In this document: positions 8,820 to 17,341 of the stretch, in pieces | Position numbering within the stretch: position 1 is the first letter of the stretch | Layout: every line of letters starts with the position of its first letter | NCBI GenBank assembly: GCA_043392685.1 | Contig: JBHZGM010000021.1 | DNA: 64,000 bases | Strand: one strand, 5' to 3' | From: Metapseudomonas sp043392685 | GTDB lineage: Bacteria > Pseudomonadota > Gammaproteobacteria > Pseudomonadales > Pseudomonadaceae | The notes under the pieces: model-generated | Told to the model about the DNA's origin: nothing | The model's input: only the letters and a program-made list of their open reading frames with translations | Databases searched by the model: none | Program-made: the position numbers and the translations under genes

Positions 8820-10325
8820 TCAGGGTTGGGGAAAGCGCGCGCGGCGTTCCAGGTCGTCCAGGTCGATGTGATTGCGCATGTACTGCTGGCTGGCGTCGAC
8901 GAAGGGCTGGTGGTCCCAGCTCTTCAGCCTGCCCTGGGCCAGGGCGTCGGCGACGAAGCGGCGCCGCCGCTGGCTGGCCAGGGTGGCCTCGGCGATCTTC
9001 GGGATATCCCAGCGGACGCGGGCTTCGTCGAGGAACGCCGCAAGCAGTGCCTGGTGGTCCGCTGAGGCGGCCAGGTTCTCCAGTTCCTGCGGGTCGTTGG
9101 CCAGGTCGAAGAGCAGGCAGGGGTCTGCTTCCGAGTAGATGAACTTGTAGGGGCCGCGGCGGATCATCATCAGCGGGCTGGTGGTGCCTTCGGCCATGTA
9201 TTCACCCAGCACGCCGTCGTGCCCGCCTTCACCCCGCAGGTGTGGCAACAGCGAGCGGCCATCCAGCGGCAGGTTGCGTTCCAGCGAGCCGCCGGCCAGT
9301 TCCACCAGGGTGGGCAGCAGGTCGACGGTGGATACCGACTGGCTCACCCGGTGCGCCTGGAAGCGCCCGGGGGCGTGGACCAGCAGCGGCACGCGGGCGG
9401 CCATTTCGAACCAGTGCATCTTGTACCAGAGGCCACGCTCGCCAAGCATGTCGCCGTGGTCGCCGGAGAACACGACTATGGTGTCCTGGTCCAGGCGGCA
9501 GTCGGCGAGGGTCTTGAGCAGTAGGCCGATCTGGTCGTCGACGTAACTGCAGGCGCCGAAGTAGGCGCGGCGGGCGTCGCGGATCTTCTCGTCCGGCAGC
9601 GGTTTGCCCCAGAGGTCGATGACCTTGAGCAGGCGCTGGCTGTGCGGGTCCTGCTCGGCATCGGCGAAGTGCTGGCGCGGCAGGGGAATGTCCACGTCCT
9701 CGTAACGATCCCAGTATTCCGCGGCAATGGTGTAGGGATCGTGCGGGTGGGTCAGCGACACGGTCAGGCAGAAGGGCTGGCCGGTGTTCTCGCGTATATG
9801 GTCGTAGAGATACTGGCGGGCCTTGAACACCACTTCCTCGTCGAAATCCAGCTGGTTGGTGCGCACGCAGGGTCCGGCCTGCAGCACCGAGGACATGTTG
9901 TGGTACCAGCTCGGGCGCACGTCCGGCTCGTCCCAGTTCACCGCCCAGCCATAGTCCGCCGGATAGATGTCGCTGGTCAGGCGCTCCTCGTAGCCGTGCA
10001 ACTGGTCCGGGCCGCAGAAGTGCATCTTGCCCGACAGCGCCGTGCGGTAGCCGAGGCGGCGCAGGTAATGGGCATAGGTGGGCACGTCGGCGGGAAAGTC
10101 GGCGGCGTTGTCGTAGGCCCCGATCTTCGACGGCAGTTGCCCGCTCACCAGAGTGAAGCGCGAGGGCGCGCAGAGCGGGCTGTTGCAGTAGGCCGAATCG
10201 AATACCACGCCCTCGGCGGCGAGCCGCGACAGGTTCGGCACCTTGATTGGCGAGGGCGCGTAGAAGGGCAGCAGCGGCGCGGCCATCTGGTCGGCCATGA
10301 TGAAGAGGATGTTGGGGCGTTTCAT
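8820..10325 (-). CDS. betC: Choline-sulfatase
   Basis: Hydrolyses choline-O-sulfate to choline and sulfate. 501 residues. N-terminal RPNILFIMADQ provides the first metal-binding aspartate. The sulfatase signature C-A-P-S-R has Cys52 (converted to formylglycine), and FSGDHGDMLGERG lies near residue 285. The BetC C-terminal region ending near FVDASQQYMRNHIDLDDL is present. ATG at 10325 is preferred over 10340 because the family begins MKRPN and a GGATAAG stretch lies just upstream. Divergent from a LysR gene that is its likely regulator. Confidence 0.95.
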   Translation of the reverse strand: MKRPNILFIMADQMAAPLLPFYAPSPIKVPNLSRLAAEGVVFDSAYCNSPLCAPSRFTLVSGQLPSKIGAYDNAADFPADVPTYAHYLRRLGYRTALSGKMHFCGPDQLHGYEERLTSDIYPADYGWAVNWDEPDVRPSWYHNMSSVLQAGPCVRTNQLDFDEEVVFKARQYLYDHIRENTGQPFCLTVSLTHPHDPYTIAAEYWDRYEDVDIPLPRQHFADAEQDPHSQRLLKVIDLWGKPLPDEKIRDARRAYFGACSYVDDQIGLLLKTLADCRLDQDTIVVFSGDHGDMLGERGLWYKMHWFEMAARVPLLVHAPGRFQAHRVSQSVSTVDLLPTLVELAGGSLERNLPLDGRSLLPHLRGEGGHDGVLGEYMAEGTTSPLMMIRRGPYKFIYSEADPCLLFDLANDPQELENLAASADHQALLAAFLDEARVRWDIPKIAEATLASQRRRRFVADALAQGRLKSWDHQPFVDASQQYMRNHIDLDDLERRARFPQP

Positions 10326-10436
10326 CGTTCGCTTATCCATACTGTCGAATTATGCGAAAGTGCTGGGAACGATGATTGCGCCAGCGATCAGCCCGGTAAA
10401 CCGCATGGCGGAACATGACTCGGATAAGCGTTACTT
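10326..10436. promoter_or_regulatory. Divergent betC / LysR control region
   Basis: 111-base gap between the starts of betC (minus) and the LysR gene (plus). This is the expected site for LysR binding and for both promoters. It is AT-richer than its surroundings near tactgtcgaattatgcg. I could not define a specific T-N11-A operator with confidence. Confidence 0.5.
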
Positions 10437-11390
10437 ATGGCAGAACTACAGTCTGAGCTGTCCCTGGACCTGCTGCGGGTGTTCGAGTCCGCCGCCCGTC
10501 ATCTCAGCTTCACGGCTGCCGCTGTGGAACTGGGTACCACCCAGCCGGCGGTGAGCCAGCAGATCCAGCGCCTGGAGAAGCAACTGGCAACCCGCCTGTT
10601 CGACCGCATCTATCGCGGCATCGAACTCACCGACGCCGGCCGGCTGCTGTTCCTCCATGTCCAGGAGGGCCTGCAGGCCATCAGCGCCGGGCTCGAAGCC
10701 ATCGGCTCGCGGCCGCAGCACGAGGTGCTGCAGGTGGCCACCGATTTTGCCTTCGCCGCCTACTGGCTGATGCCGCGCTTGCACCGCTTCCATGAAGCGA
10801 ACCCCGAGATCGATGTCAGCATCGTCACCAGCGATCGCACCATGAACATGCTGCGCTCGGAGGTGGATATCGCCATCGCCTTCGGTGACGGTCGTTTCAA
10901 GCACGGCGAGGCGCTGCTGCTGTTCCGCGAAGAGGTCTTCCCCATCGCCAGCCCGCGCCTGCTGGCCGGGCGCGACAAGCCATTGCCGGTGACGGCCCTG
11001 ACGGAACTGCCGCTGCTGCACTTGAAACCCGAAGTGCGCACCCGCTGGTTCGACTGGGACGCGCTGTTCCGCGAACTGGGGATCGCCCAGCCGCCCGGCT
11101 CGGGGATGCTGCGTTTCGACAACTACACCCTGCTGATCCAGGCCGCCATCGCCGGCCAGGGCGTGGCCATCGGCTGGCGCTACCTGGTGGACGACCTGCT
11201 CGACCAGGGCTTGCTGGTGCCCGTGCTGGAAACCAGCGTCCGTTCGGATTTCGGTTATTACCTGGTGCAGCCGGAGCGCAAGCGCCGTGCGCGGTTGATG
11301 AATTGCTTCGTCGACTGGTTGCAGCAGGAGCTGGGCGATGAGGCGCGCCAGGCCCAGCTCATCAAGCATCGGGAAGGAGTCGCCATATGA
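10437..11390 (+). CDS. LysR-family regulator of the choline-sulfatase locus
   Basis: 317 residues. N-terminal LysR winged helix (about 8-65: FESAARHLSFTAAAVELGTT, then AVSQQIQRLEKQLATRLF) and a C-terminal LysR substrate domain of the GcvA-like type. It is divergent from betC and overlaps the next gene by ATGA (11387-11390). The position strongly suggests control of betC-choX, with choline sulfate or choline as the possible ligand; that is inference. Confidence 0.9.
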   Translation: MAELQSELSLDLLRVFESAARHLSFTAAAVELGTTQPAVSQQIQRLEKQLATRLFDRIYRGIELTDAGRLLFLHVQEGLQAISAGLEAIGSRPQHEVLQVATDFAFAAYWLMPRLHRFHEANPEIDVSIVTSDRTMNMLRSEVDIAIAFGDGRFKHGEALLLFREEVFPIASPRLLAGRDKPLPVTALTELPLLHLKPEVRTRWFDWDALFRELGIAQPPGSGMLRFDNYTLLIQAAIAGQGVAIGWRYLVDDLLDQGLLVPVLETSVRSDFGYYLVQPERKRRARLMNCFVDWLQQELGDEARQAQLIKHREGVAI

Positions 11391-11755
11391 CCCAGACGCC
11401 CACGCCGCGCATCAAGGGCTTTCACGCCCACGTCTACTTCGACGCCAGCACCATCGACCAGGCCCGCGCCCTCTGCGAGGAAGCCGCCAGGCGCTTTCCG
11501 CTGAAGATGGGGCGCGTCCATGAAAAACCCGTTGGCCCGCATCCGGACTGGAGCTGCCAGCTGGCCTTCAAACCCGATCAGTTCGGTGAAGTGATTCCCT
11601 GGCTGGCGTTGCACCGCAACGGTCTGACGGTGCTGGTTCATCCCATCACCGGCAGCGACCTGCGCGACCACCGCGACTACCCCATGTGGATGGGCGCGAT
11701 GCGGCCGCTGGATCTTTCCTGCCTGGAAGACGGCGAGATCGAGTACGACCTCTGA
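11387..11755 (+). CDS. DOPA 4,5-dioxygenase family protein
   Basis: 122 residues. Contains the family's HAHVYFD (residues 13-19), GPHPDWSCQLAF near 50 and VHPITGSDLRDHRDYPMWMG near 85, giving conserved histidines likely to bind a metal. In fungi and plants this fold performs extradiol cleavage of DOPA; the bacterial substrate is unknown. Its start overlaps the stop of the LysR gene, so the two are co-translated. An ortholog adjacent to the choline-sulfatase regulator is a recurring arrangement as far as I recall. Confidence 0.88.
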   Translation: MTQTPTPRIKGFHAHVYFDASTIDQARALCEEAARRFPLKMGRVHEKPVGPHPDWSCQLAFKPDQFGEVIPWLALHRNGLTVLVHPITGSDLRDHRDYPMWMGAMRPLDLSCLEDGEIEYDL

Positions 11756-11814
11756 GTGCGGCTGAGGTGGGCTGAAGCCCACCCGACGAGGGGCTTCAGC
11801 TTGGCTCGGTGGCG

Positions 11815-12624
11815 TCAGGCGCGGGCGCCGCGGACGCCTTCGGCCAGGGTTTTGCAGAGGCCGAGGACGTCGTTCACGGCCTGTTCCGGGGTTGCGGCAT
11901 TGGCGATCCGGTCCACCAGGGCGGAGCCCACCACCACGCCATCGGCCAGCTTGGCGATGTTGGCGGCGTGTTCGGCGGTGCGGATGCCGAAGCCGATGGC
12001 CACCGGCAGCGCGGTGTGGCGACGCAGGCGGGCGACGGCTTCTTGCACGTGTTCCAGGGTGGCGGAGCCGGCACCGGTCACGCCGGCCACGGAGACGTAG
12101 TAGACGAAGCCGGAGCTGCCATCGAGCACCACGGGCAGGCGCTGGTCGTCGGTGGTCGGGGTGGTCAGGCGGATGAAGTCCAGCCCGGCGGCCTGGGCCG
12201 GGTGGCAGAGGTCTTCGTTGTGCTCCGGCGGCAGGTCGACCACGATCAGGCCGTCGACGCCGGCTTCCTTGGCGTCGCTGATGAAGCGGTCCACGCCGTA
12301 GTAGTGGATGGGGTTGAAGTAGCCCATCAGCACCAGCGGAGTGGTCTGGTTGCCGGCTCGGAATTCACGAACCATCTGCAGGGTCCTGGCCAGGTTCTGC
12401 TTGCCGGCCAGGGCACGGATGTTGGCCAGTTGGATGGACGGGCCATCGGCCATCGGGTCGGTGAAGGGCATGCCCAGTTCGATGACGTCGGCACCGGCTT
12501 CCGGCAGGCCCTTGAGGATGGCCAGGGAGGCGTCGTAGTTCGGGTCGCCGGCGGTGACGAAGGTCACCAGGGCGGCGCGGTTCTGCTGTTTCAGTTCGGC
12601 AAAGCGGGTCTGCAGGCGGCTCAT
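11815..12624 (-). CDS. trpA: Tryptophan synthase alpha chain
   Basis: Cleaves indole-3-glycerol phosphate to indole and glyceraldehyde-3-phosphate, then channels indole to TrpB. 269 residues, normal length. Motif ELGMPFTDPMADGP (catalytic Glu and Asp around residues 50-62) and GFGIRTAEHA for phosphate binding near 215 are present. Its ATG overlaps the trpB stop by four bases (12621-12624), coupling translation of the two subunits. Confidence 0.98.
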   Translation of the reverse strand: MSRLQTRFAELKQQNRAALVTFVTAGDPNYDASLAILKGLPEAGADVIELGMPFTDPMADGPSIQLANIRALAGKQNLARTLQMVREFRAGNQTTPLVLMGYFNPIHYYGVDRFISDAKEAGVDGLIVVDLPPEHNEDLCHPAQAAGLDFIRLTTPTTDDQRLPVVLDGSSGFVYYVSVAGVTGAGSATLEHVQEAVARLRRHTALPVAIGFGIRTAEHAANIAKLADGVVVGSALVDRIANAATPEQAVNDVLGLCKTLAEGVRGARA

Positions 12625-13829
12625 GCTTTCTGCTCCTGTTGCATGTGGTGCATAACGGTCTGCATGTCCTTGTCGCCTCGGCCGGAGAGGTTCACCACCA
12701 TCAGGTGGTCCTTCGGCAGCTTCGGTGCGCGCTTGAACACTTCAGCCAGGGCGTGGGAGCTCTCCAGCGCCGGGATGATGCCTTCCAGGCGGCAGCAGGT
12801 GTGGAAGGCTTCCAGGGCTTCGTGGTCGGTGATCGAGGTGTACTCGACGCGGCCGATATCGTGCAGCCAGGCGTGTTCCGGGCCGATGCCGGGGTAGTCC
12901 AGGCCGGCGGAGATGGAGTGGGCGTCGATGATCTGGCCGTCTTCGTCCTGCAGCAGGAAGGTGCGGTTGCCGTGCAGCACGCCCGGTACGCCGCCGTTCA
13001 GGCTGGCCGCGTGCTTGCCGGTCTCGATGCCGTGGCCGGCGGCTTCCACGCCGACGATCTTCACCGAAGCGTCATCGAGGAACGGGTGGAACAGGCCCAT
13101 GGCGTTGGAGCCGCCGCCGATGCAGGCGACCAGCGAATCGGGCAGGCGACCTTCCTTCTCGGCCAGCTGCTCGCGGGTTTCCTTGCCGATCACCGCCTGG
13201 AAGTCGCGGACCATGGCCGGGTACGGGTGCGGACCGGCGACGGTGCCGATCAGGTAGAAGGTGCTGTCGACGTTGGTCACCCAGTCGCGCAGGGCTTCGT
13301 TCATGGCGTCCTTCAGGGTGCCGGTGCCGGCGGTGACCGGGATCACTTCGGCGCCGAGCAGCTTCATGCGGAAGACGTTGGCCTGCTGGCGGTCGATGTC
13401 GGTGGTGCCCATGTAGATCACGCACTGCAGGCCGAAGCGGGCGGCCACGGTGGCGGTGGCCACGCCGTGCATGCCGGCGCCGGTCTCGGCGATGATGCGT
13501 TTCTTGCCCATGCGCTTGGCCAGGAGGATCTGGCCGATGCAGTTGTTGATCTTGTGCGCGCCGGTGTGGTTCAGCTCTTCGCGCTTGAGGTAGATCTTCG
13601 CGCCGCCGAAGTGCTCGGTCAGGCGCTCGGCGAAGTACAGCGGGCTCGGGCGACCGACGTAGTCGCGCTGGAAGTAGGCCAGCTCCTTCTGGAATTCCGG
13701 ATCGTCCTTGGCCTTTTCATATTCGCGGGCCAGGTCGTGGATCAGCGGCATCAGGGTTTCGGCGACGTATTGCCCGCCGAAGCTGCCGAAGAGGCCCTTG
13801 GTATCGGGGCCGGTGCGCAGAGAGGTCAT
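12621..13829 (-). CDS. trpB: Tryptophan synthase beta chain
   Basis: PLP enzyme joining indole and serine to tryptophan. 402 residues from the ATG at 13829, which has a GGAG ribosome site upstream; an in-frame start at 13850 is less likely. ELNHTGAHKINN carries the PLP lysine (near residue 90) and GGGSNAMGLF binds the PLP phosphate (near 235). Operon trpB-trpA is divergent from trpI, the classical Pseudomonas arrangement in which TrpI with indoleglycerol phosphate activates trpBA. Confidence 0.98.
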   Translation of the reverse strand: MTSLRTGPDTKGLFGSFGGQYVAETLMPLIHDLAREYEKAKDDPEFQKELAYFQRDYVGRPSPLYFAERLTEHFGGAKIYLKREELNHTGAHKINNCIGQILLAKRMGKKRIIAETGAGMHGVATATVAARFGLQCVIYMGTTDIDRQQANVFRMKLLGAEVIPVTAGTGTLKDAMNEALRDWVTNVDSTFYLIGTVAGPHPYPAMVRDFQAVIGKETREQLAEKEGRLPDSLVACIGGGSNAMGLFHPFLDDASVKIVGVEAAGHGIETGKHAASLNGGVPGVLHGNRTFLLQDEDGQIIDAHSISAGLDYPGIGPEHAWLHDIGRVEYTSITDHEALEAFHTCCRLEGIIPALESSHALAEVFKRAPKLPKDHLMVVNLSGRGDKDMQTVMHHMQQEQKA

Positions 13830-13943
13830 GCTGGACTCCTGTTTCTGCACCCTTCGCGCTTCGGCGAGGGGCTGGGGAAGAGGGTTGATGGCGCCATTCT
13901 ACCCCTGGCGAGGTGACGGAAAAGCGATTAGATTGCCATTATC

Positions 13944-13960
13944 TGTCAGAAAAACTCACA
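13944..13960. promoter_or_regulatory. Candidate TrpI operator
   Basis: Interrupted inverted repeat TGTCAG-N5-CTCACA between trpB and trpI, ending 7 bases before the trpI start. Established knowledge places TrpI binding sites in this divergent gap. The exact site here is my inference from symmetry. Confidence 0.5.
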
Positions 13961-13967
13961 AATAACC

Positions 13968-14858
13968 ATGAGCCGCGACCTGCCGCCATTGAATGCCCTT
14001 CGCGCCTTCGAGGCCGCCGCCCGACTGCAGAGCATCAGTCGTGCTGCGGAAGAGCTGCACGTCACCCACGGCGCCGTGAGCCGGCAGGTGCGGATGCTCG
14101 AGGAAGAGCTGGGCATCGCCCTGTTCAGCAAGGATGGTCGCGGCGTAAAACTCACGGATGCCGGCCAGCGTCTGCGCGATGCCGCCGGTGATGCCTTCGA
14201 GCGTCTGCGCAGCGCCTACGCCGACCTGCAGAAACGCAGCGAGGAGGCGCCCTTTGTCCTCGGCTGCCCGGGCAGCCTGCTGGCGCGCTGGTTCATTCCA
14301 CGCCTGGACCGGCTCAACCGTGAACTTCCCGAACTGCGTCTGCAGCTCTCGGCCAGCGAGGGCGAGCTGGACCCGCGCCGTCCTGGCGTGGATGCCACCC
14401 TGTGTTTCGCCGAGCCGCCCTGGCCCGCGGACATGCGGGTGTTCGAGCTGGCCGCCGAATCCATCGGCCCGGTGCTGAGCCCGCGCTATGTCCACTACGA
14501 CGCGCTGGCCAGCGCCGCCCCTGCCGCGTTGCTGGATGAGGCTGTGCTGCACACGGTGTCGCGGCCCCAGGCGTGGCCGCAGTGGGCCGCTGCCCAGGGG
14601 CTGGACCCGGCCCGCCTGCGCCTGGGCCAGGGCTTCGAGCATCTCTACTACCTGCTGGAGGCGGCTGTGGCCGGACTGGGCGTGGCCATCGCCCCGCAGC
14701 AGCTGGTCGCCGACGAACTCGCCTCCGGCCGCCTGGTGGCGCCTTGGGGCTTCGTCGAAACCCCGGCGCGCCTGGCGCTCTGGGTGCAGGCGCGGCAGCT
14801 GGACCGTCGCGCCGAACGCCTGGCCGACTGGTTGCGCAAGGAGTTGGCGGGCCGATAG
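13968..14858 (+). CDS. trpI: LysR-family activator of trpBA
   Basis: 296 residues. LysR winged helix at 6-65 (LRAFEAAARLQSISRAAEEL, HGAVSRQVRMLEEELG), then the ligand domain. In Pseudomonas TrpI senses indole-3-glycerol phosphate and activates trpBA while repressing itself. Divergent from trpB with a 138-base control region, which by itself almost fixes the identity. Confidence 0.96.
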   Translation: MSRDLPPLNALRAFEAAARLQSISRAAEELHVTHGAVSRQVRMLEEELGIALFSKDGRGVKLTDAGQRLRDAAGDAFERLRSAYADLQKRSEEAPFVLGCPGSLLARWFIPRLDRLNRELPELRLQLSASEGELDPRRPGVDATLCFAEPPWPADMRVFELAAESIGPVLSPRYVHYDALASAAPAALLDEAVLHTVSRPQAWPQWAAAQGLDPARLRLGQGFEHLYYLLEAAVAGLGVAIAPQQLVADELASGRLVAPWGFVETPARLALWVQARQLDRRAERLADWLRKELAGR

Positions 14859-14917
14859 CGGCATTCTTGGCTAGCCTTGCTGGGGAACCCACTCGTGCCC
14901 GGCACAGGAGATACACC

Positions 14918-15133
14918 ATGTCTGATCACCGCACCTACAAGAAGATCGAGATAGTCGGCTCCTCACGCACCAGCATCGACGACGCGATCACCAATGCCAT
15001 CGGCGAAGCGTCGAGGACGATCCGCAACATGGACTGGTTCGAAGTCGTGGACACCCGTGGACATATCGAAAACGGCAAGGTGGCGCACTTCCAGGTGACC
15101 CTGAAGATCGGCTTCCGCATCAGCGACAGCTGA
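14918..15133 (+). CDS. Dodecin
   Basis: 71-residue protein with the dodecin signature: YKKIEIVGSSRTSIDDAI near the start, RTIRNMDWFEVVDTRGHI in the middle, and VAHFQVTLKIGFRI at the end. Dodecins form 12-mers that bind and buffer flavins; the Trp in MDWFEV stacks on the isoalloxazine ring. ATG at 14918 has a CAGGAG ribosome site 8 bases upstream. Downstream of trpI on the same strand. Confidence 0.95.
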   Translation: MSDHRTYKKIEIVGSSRTSIDDAITNAIGEASRTIRNMDWFEVVDTRGHIENGKVAHFQVTLKIGFRISDS

Positions 15134-15356
15134 GGCGTCGCCCGATCCCACGCGGGAGAGCGAGGTGACGCCGGCTCTCCCGCTCCTGAATTCGGCCAGG
15201 CCTGGCCGTTCGCTCCCGGCTGGCCCAATCCTTACCTTCTGGTGCCCTGGTTACCGAAAAGTGCCTTCTGGCGGCCTTGGGCGCCAATCCCTAGAGTAAG
15301 ACCTACTGATTCACTCGGATAAGGCTCCACGCCTTTCCCCTGCCAAGGTCTTGCTT

Positions 15357-16355
15357 ATGTCTGTCCTCTCCAAGCTGCCCCTTTCCGTCCTCGATCTGGC
15401 CCCCGTGCGCGACCACGGCGGCGCCACCCAGGCCCTGCACAATTCCCTGGAGCTGGCGCGCCACGTCGAAAACCTGGATTTCTCGCGCTTCTGGGTGGCC
15501 GAGCACCACAACATGGAAGGCATCGCCAGTTCCGCGACCGCCGTGCTGCTCGCCTACCTGGCCGGTGGTACGTCGCGCATCCGCCTGGGTTCCGGGGGCA
15601 TCATGCTGCCCAACCATGCGCCACTGGTGGTTGCCGAACAGTTCGGCACCCTCGCCAGCCTCTATCCGGGCCGCATCGAGTTGGGCCTTGGTCGCGCGCC
15701 GGGGGCTGACCACCTCACCGCCCGAGCCCTGCGCCGCGACCGCCTGGGCAGCGCCGACGACTTCCCCCAGGACGTCGAAGAACTGCAGATGCTCCTCGGC
15801 CCGCGCCAGCCGGAGCAGAAGGTGATCGCCATGCCGGGCGTGGACACCAATGTGCCCATCTGGCTGCTCGGCTCCAGCCTGTTCAGTGCCCAGCTGGCCG
15901 GGCAGAAAGGCCTACCGTACGCCTTCGCCTCGCACTTCGCGCCGCGCTACATGCATGAGGCGATTCGCGTCTACCGCAATCACTTCCGCCCCTCGGCGGT
16001 GCTGGATAAACCCTATGTGATGCTGGGTGTGCCGCTGGTGGCGGCGCCCACCGACGAAGAGGCGGAATTCCTCGCCACCACGGTGTACCAGCGGGTCCTG
16101 GCGCTGATTCGCGGCGAAAGCCTGGTATTGCGCCCGCCGGTGGAAAGCATGGCGGGTCGCTGGCTGCCCCATGAGAAGGAGGCGGTGGGGAGTTTCCTGG
16201 CCATGGCCATGGTGGGCGGTCCGGAGAAGATCCGTGCGCGCCTGCAGGTGCTGCTGGAGCAGACCGATGCCGACGAGCTGATCTTCACCTGCGACCTCTA
16301 CCAGCACGAGCACCGGCTCAGGGCATTCGACATCCTCGCCAGCCTGCGCGACTGA
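15357..16355 (+). CDS. Luciferase-like (LLM) flavin-dependent monooxygenase
   Basis: 332 residues. Single-component LLM fold of the group with PLSVLDLAPVRDG-type N-terminus (residues 9-21), FWVAEHHNM (about 43-51), RLGSGGIMLPNHAPLVVAEQ (about 78-97) and GRIELGLGRAPG (about 109-120). It probably uses FMNH2 and O2; the substrate is unknown. ATG at 15357 is chosen over TTG at 15351. The 223-base gap before it (15134-15356) shows no gene or repeat. Transcribed alone. Confidence 0.9.
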   Translation: MSVLSKLPLSVLDLAPVRDHGGATQALHNSLELARHVENLDFSRFWVAEHHNMEGIASSATAVLLAYLAGGTSRIRLGSGGIMLPNHAPLVVAEQFGTLASLYPGRIELGLGRAPGADHLTARALRRDRLGSADDFPQDVEELQMLLGPRQPEQKVIAMPGVDTNVPIWLLGSSLFSAQLAGQKGLPYAFASHFAPRYMHEAIRVYRNHFRPSAVLDKPYVMLGVPLVAAPTDEEAEFLATTVYQRVLALIRGESLVLRPPVESMAGRWLPHEKEAVGSFLAMAMVGGPEKIRARLQVLLEQTDADELIFTCDLYQHEHRLRAFDILASLRD

Positions 16356-16388
16356 AACCTGCTGGCGGCCAGGGTAGCCGCGTTCAAT

Positions 16389-16814
16389 TCAGAAGGGGCC
16401 GCAGCGCGGGAAGATCTCCTGGCGCGCCAGCACGTTGCGCTGGTCGTCGTAGAGCCAGGCCCTGGGCTGGTTAGCGGCGTTCCGTGCTTCCACGCGGTAG
16501 CGCTTGCCGGCCTCGAAGTTGTCGTAGTGCAGCTCCATGTAGCAGGTGATGATGGTGGGCTCGGCGTTCATGCCCAAGCCGCCACCGCCGCCACCGGCCT
16601 CGAACTGGTAGCGCAGCTCCAGCTCATGCCTGCCGGGCATTACCTGGTAGTAGCGGCCGTCGCCCCAGCGCTTGTCGTCGAGGCGGTTGGCCATGAGGGT
16701 GTCGCTGGGCTCGGGGGAGATGTCGATCCACGCCATCCGCGGATCGGGTTCGGGCAGCTTGCTGGCGCAGGCGGAGAGGCTGGCCAGCAGCGTCAGGGCC
16801 AACAGCGTGCGCAT
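16389..16814 (-). CDS. Small lipoprotein, paralog of the next gene
   Basis: 141 residues from ATG 16814. Signal peptide with lipobox LSAC (Cys at about residue 16). The mature part begins KLPEPDPRMAWIDI and contains the pattern DDKR(W)…YYQVMPGRHELELRYQF, followed by a glycine run and a CYMEL segment. An internal cysteine near the middle and PRCGPF at the end might form a disulfide. Function unknown. The same pattern recurs in the neighbouring gene. Confidence 0.8.
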   Translation of the reverse strand: MRTLLALTLLASLSACASKLPEPDPRMAWIDISPEPSDTLMANRLDDKRWGDGRYYQVMPGRHELELRYQFEAGGGGGGLGMNAEPTIITCYMELHYDNFEAGKRYRVEARNAANQPRAWLYDDQRNVLARQEIFPRCGPF

Positions 16815-16868
16815 GGAAGAAACTCCTGATGGGTATGGTGCGTTCAGCATACGCCCATGCCGGAGAGT

Positions 16869-17285
16869 TCAGACATCACCGCAGCGACTTTCCCGTGCCT
16901 TGGCGACTTCCTGGTTGCGTTCGTCATACAGCCGCGCCCAGGGGCGGAAACCGATACCACCTGCATGCAGCAGATAGCGTTCGCCTGCCGCGAAGTCGGT
17001 AAAGGCCAGCTTGAGCAGGCAGGTGCGCCGATAACTCTCACTACCCTGGCCGATGTCGTGGCCGCCCACGTCGAACTCCAGGCGCACCTCCAGTTCGTGC
17101 CGGCCCGGCGTGACCTGGAAGTAGCGCGGGTCGGAGAGTGCCTTGTCATCCACCCGGCTGGCCTGGATGCTCTGGCCTTCCTGCTTGTGCAGGGCGATCC
17201 AGGCCTGGTTCGGGTCGGGGCTGGGCAGCATCAGGGCGCAACCGCCAAGGCTGAGAAGCGGCAGAAAAAGCAGCAGAGGGCGCAT
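16869..17285 (-). CDS. Small lipoprotein, paralog of the previous gene
   Basis: 138 residues from ATG 17285. Lipobox LGGC with Cys at about residue 16. Shares the layout (P)DPNQAWIAL - VDDKALSDPRYFQVTPGRHELEV - CLLKLAFTDFAAGERY - ARLYDERNQEVAKARE - C with the gene at 16389-16814, and both end with one cysteine near the C-terminus. The two look like a tandem duplication that has diverged well beyond recent identity. Function unknown; outer-membrane or periplasmic anchoring is inferred. Divergent from the aminopeptidase gene. Confidence 0.8.
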   Translation of the reverse strand: MRPLLLFLPLLSLGGCALMLPSPDPNQAWIALHKQEGQSIQASRVDDKALSDPRYFQVTPGRHELEVRLEFDVGGHDIGQGSESYRRTCLLKLAFTDFAAGERYLLHAGGIGFRPWARLYDERNQEVAKARESRCGDV

Positions 17286-17341
17286 GGAAGGCTCCAACAG
17301 GCCAGTAGTGGTGGATGGCTCCGATGCGCTAGTGTCGCGGC

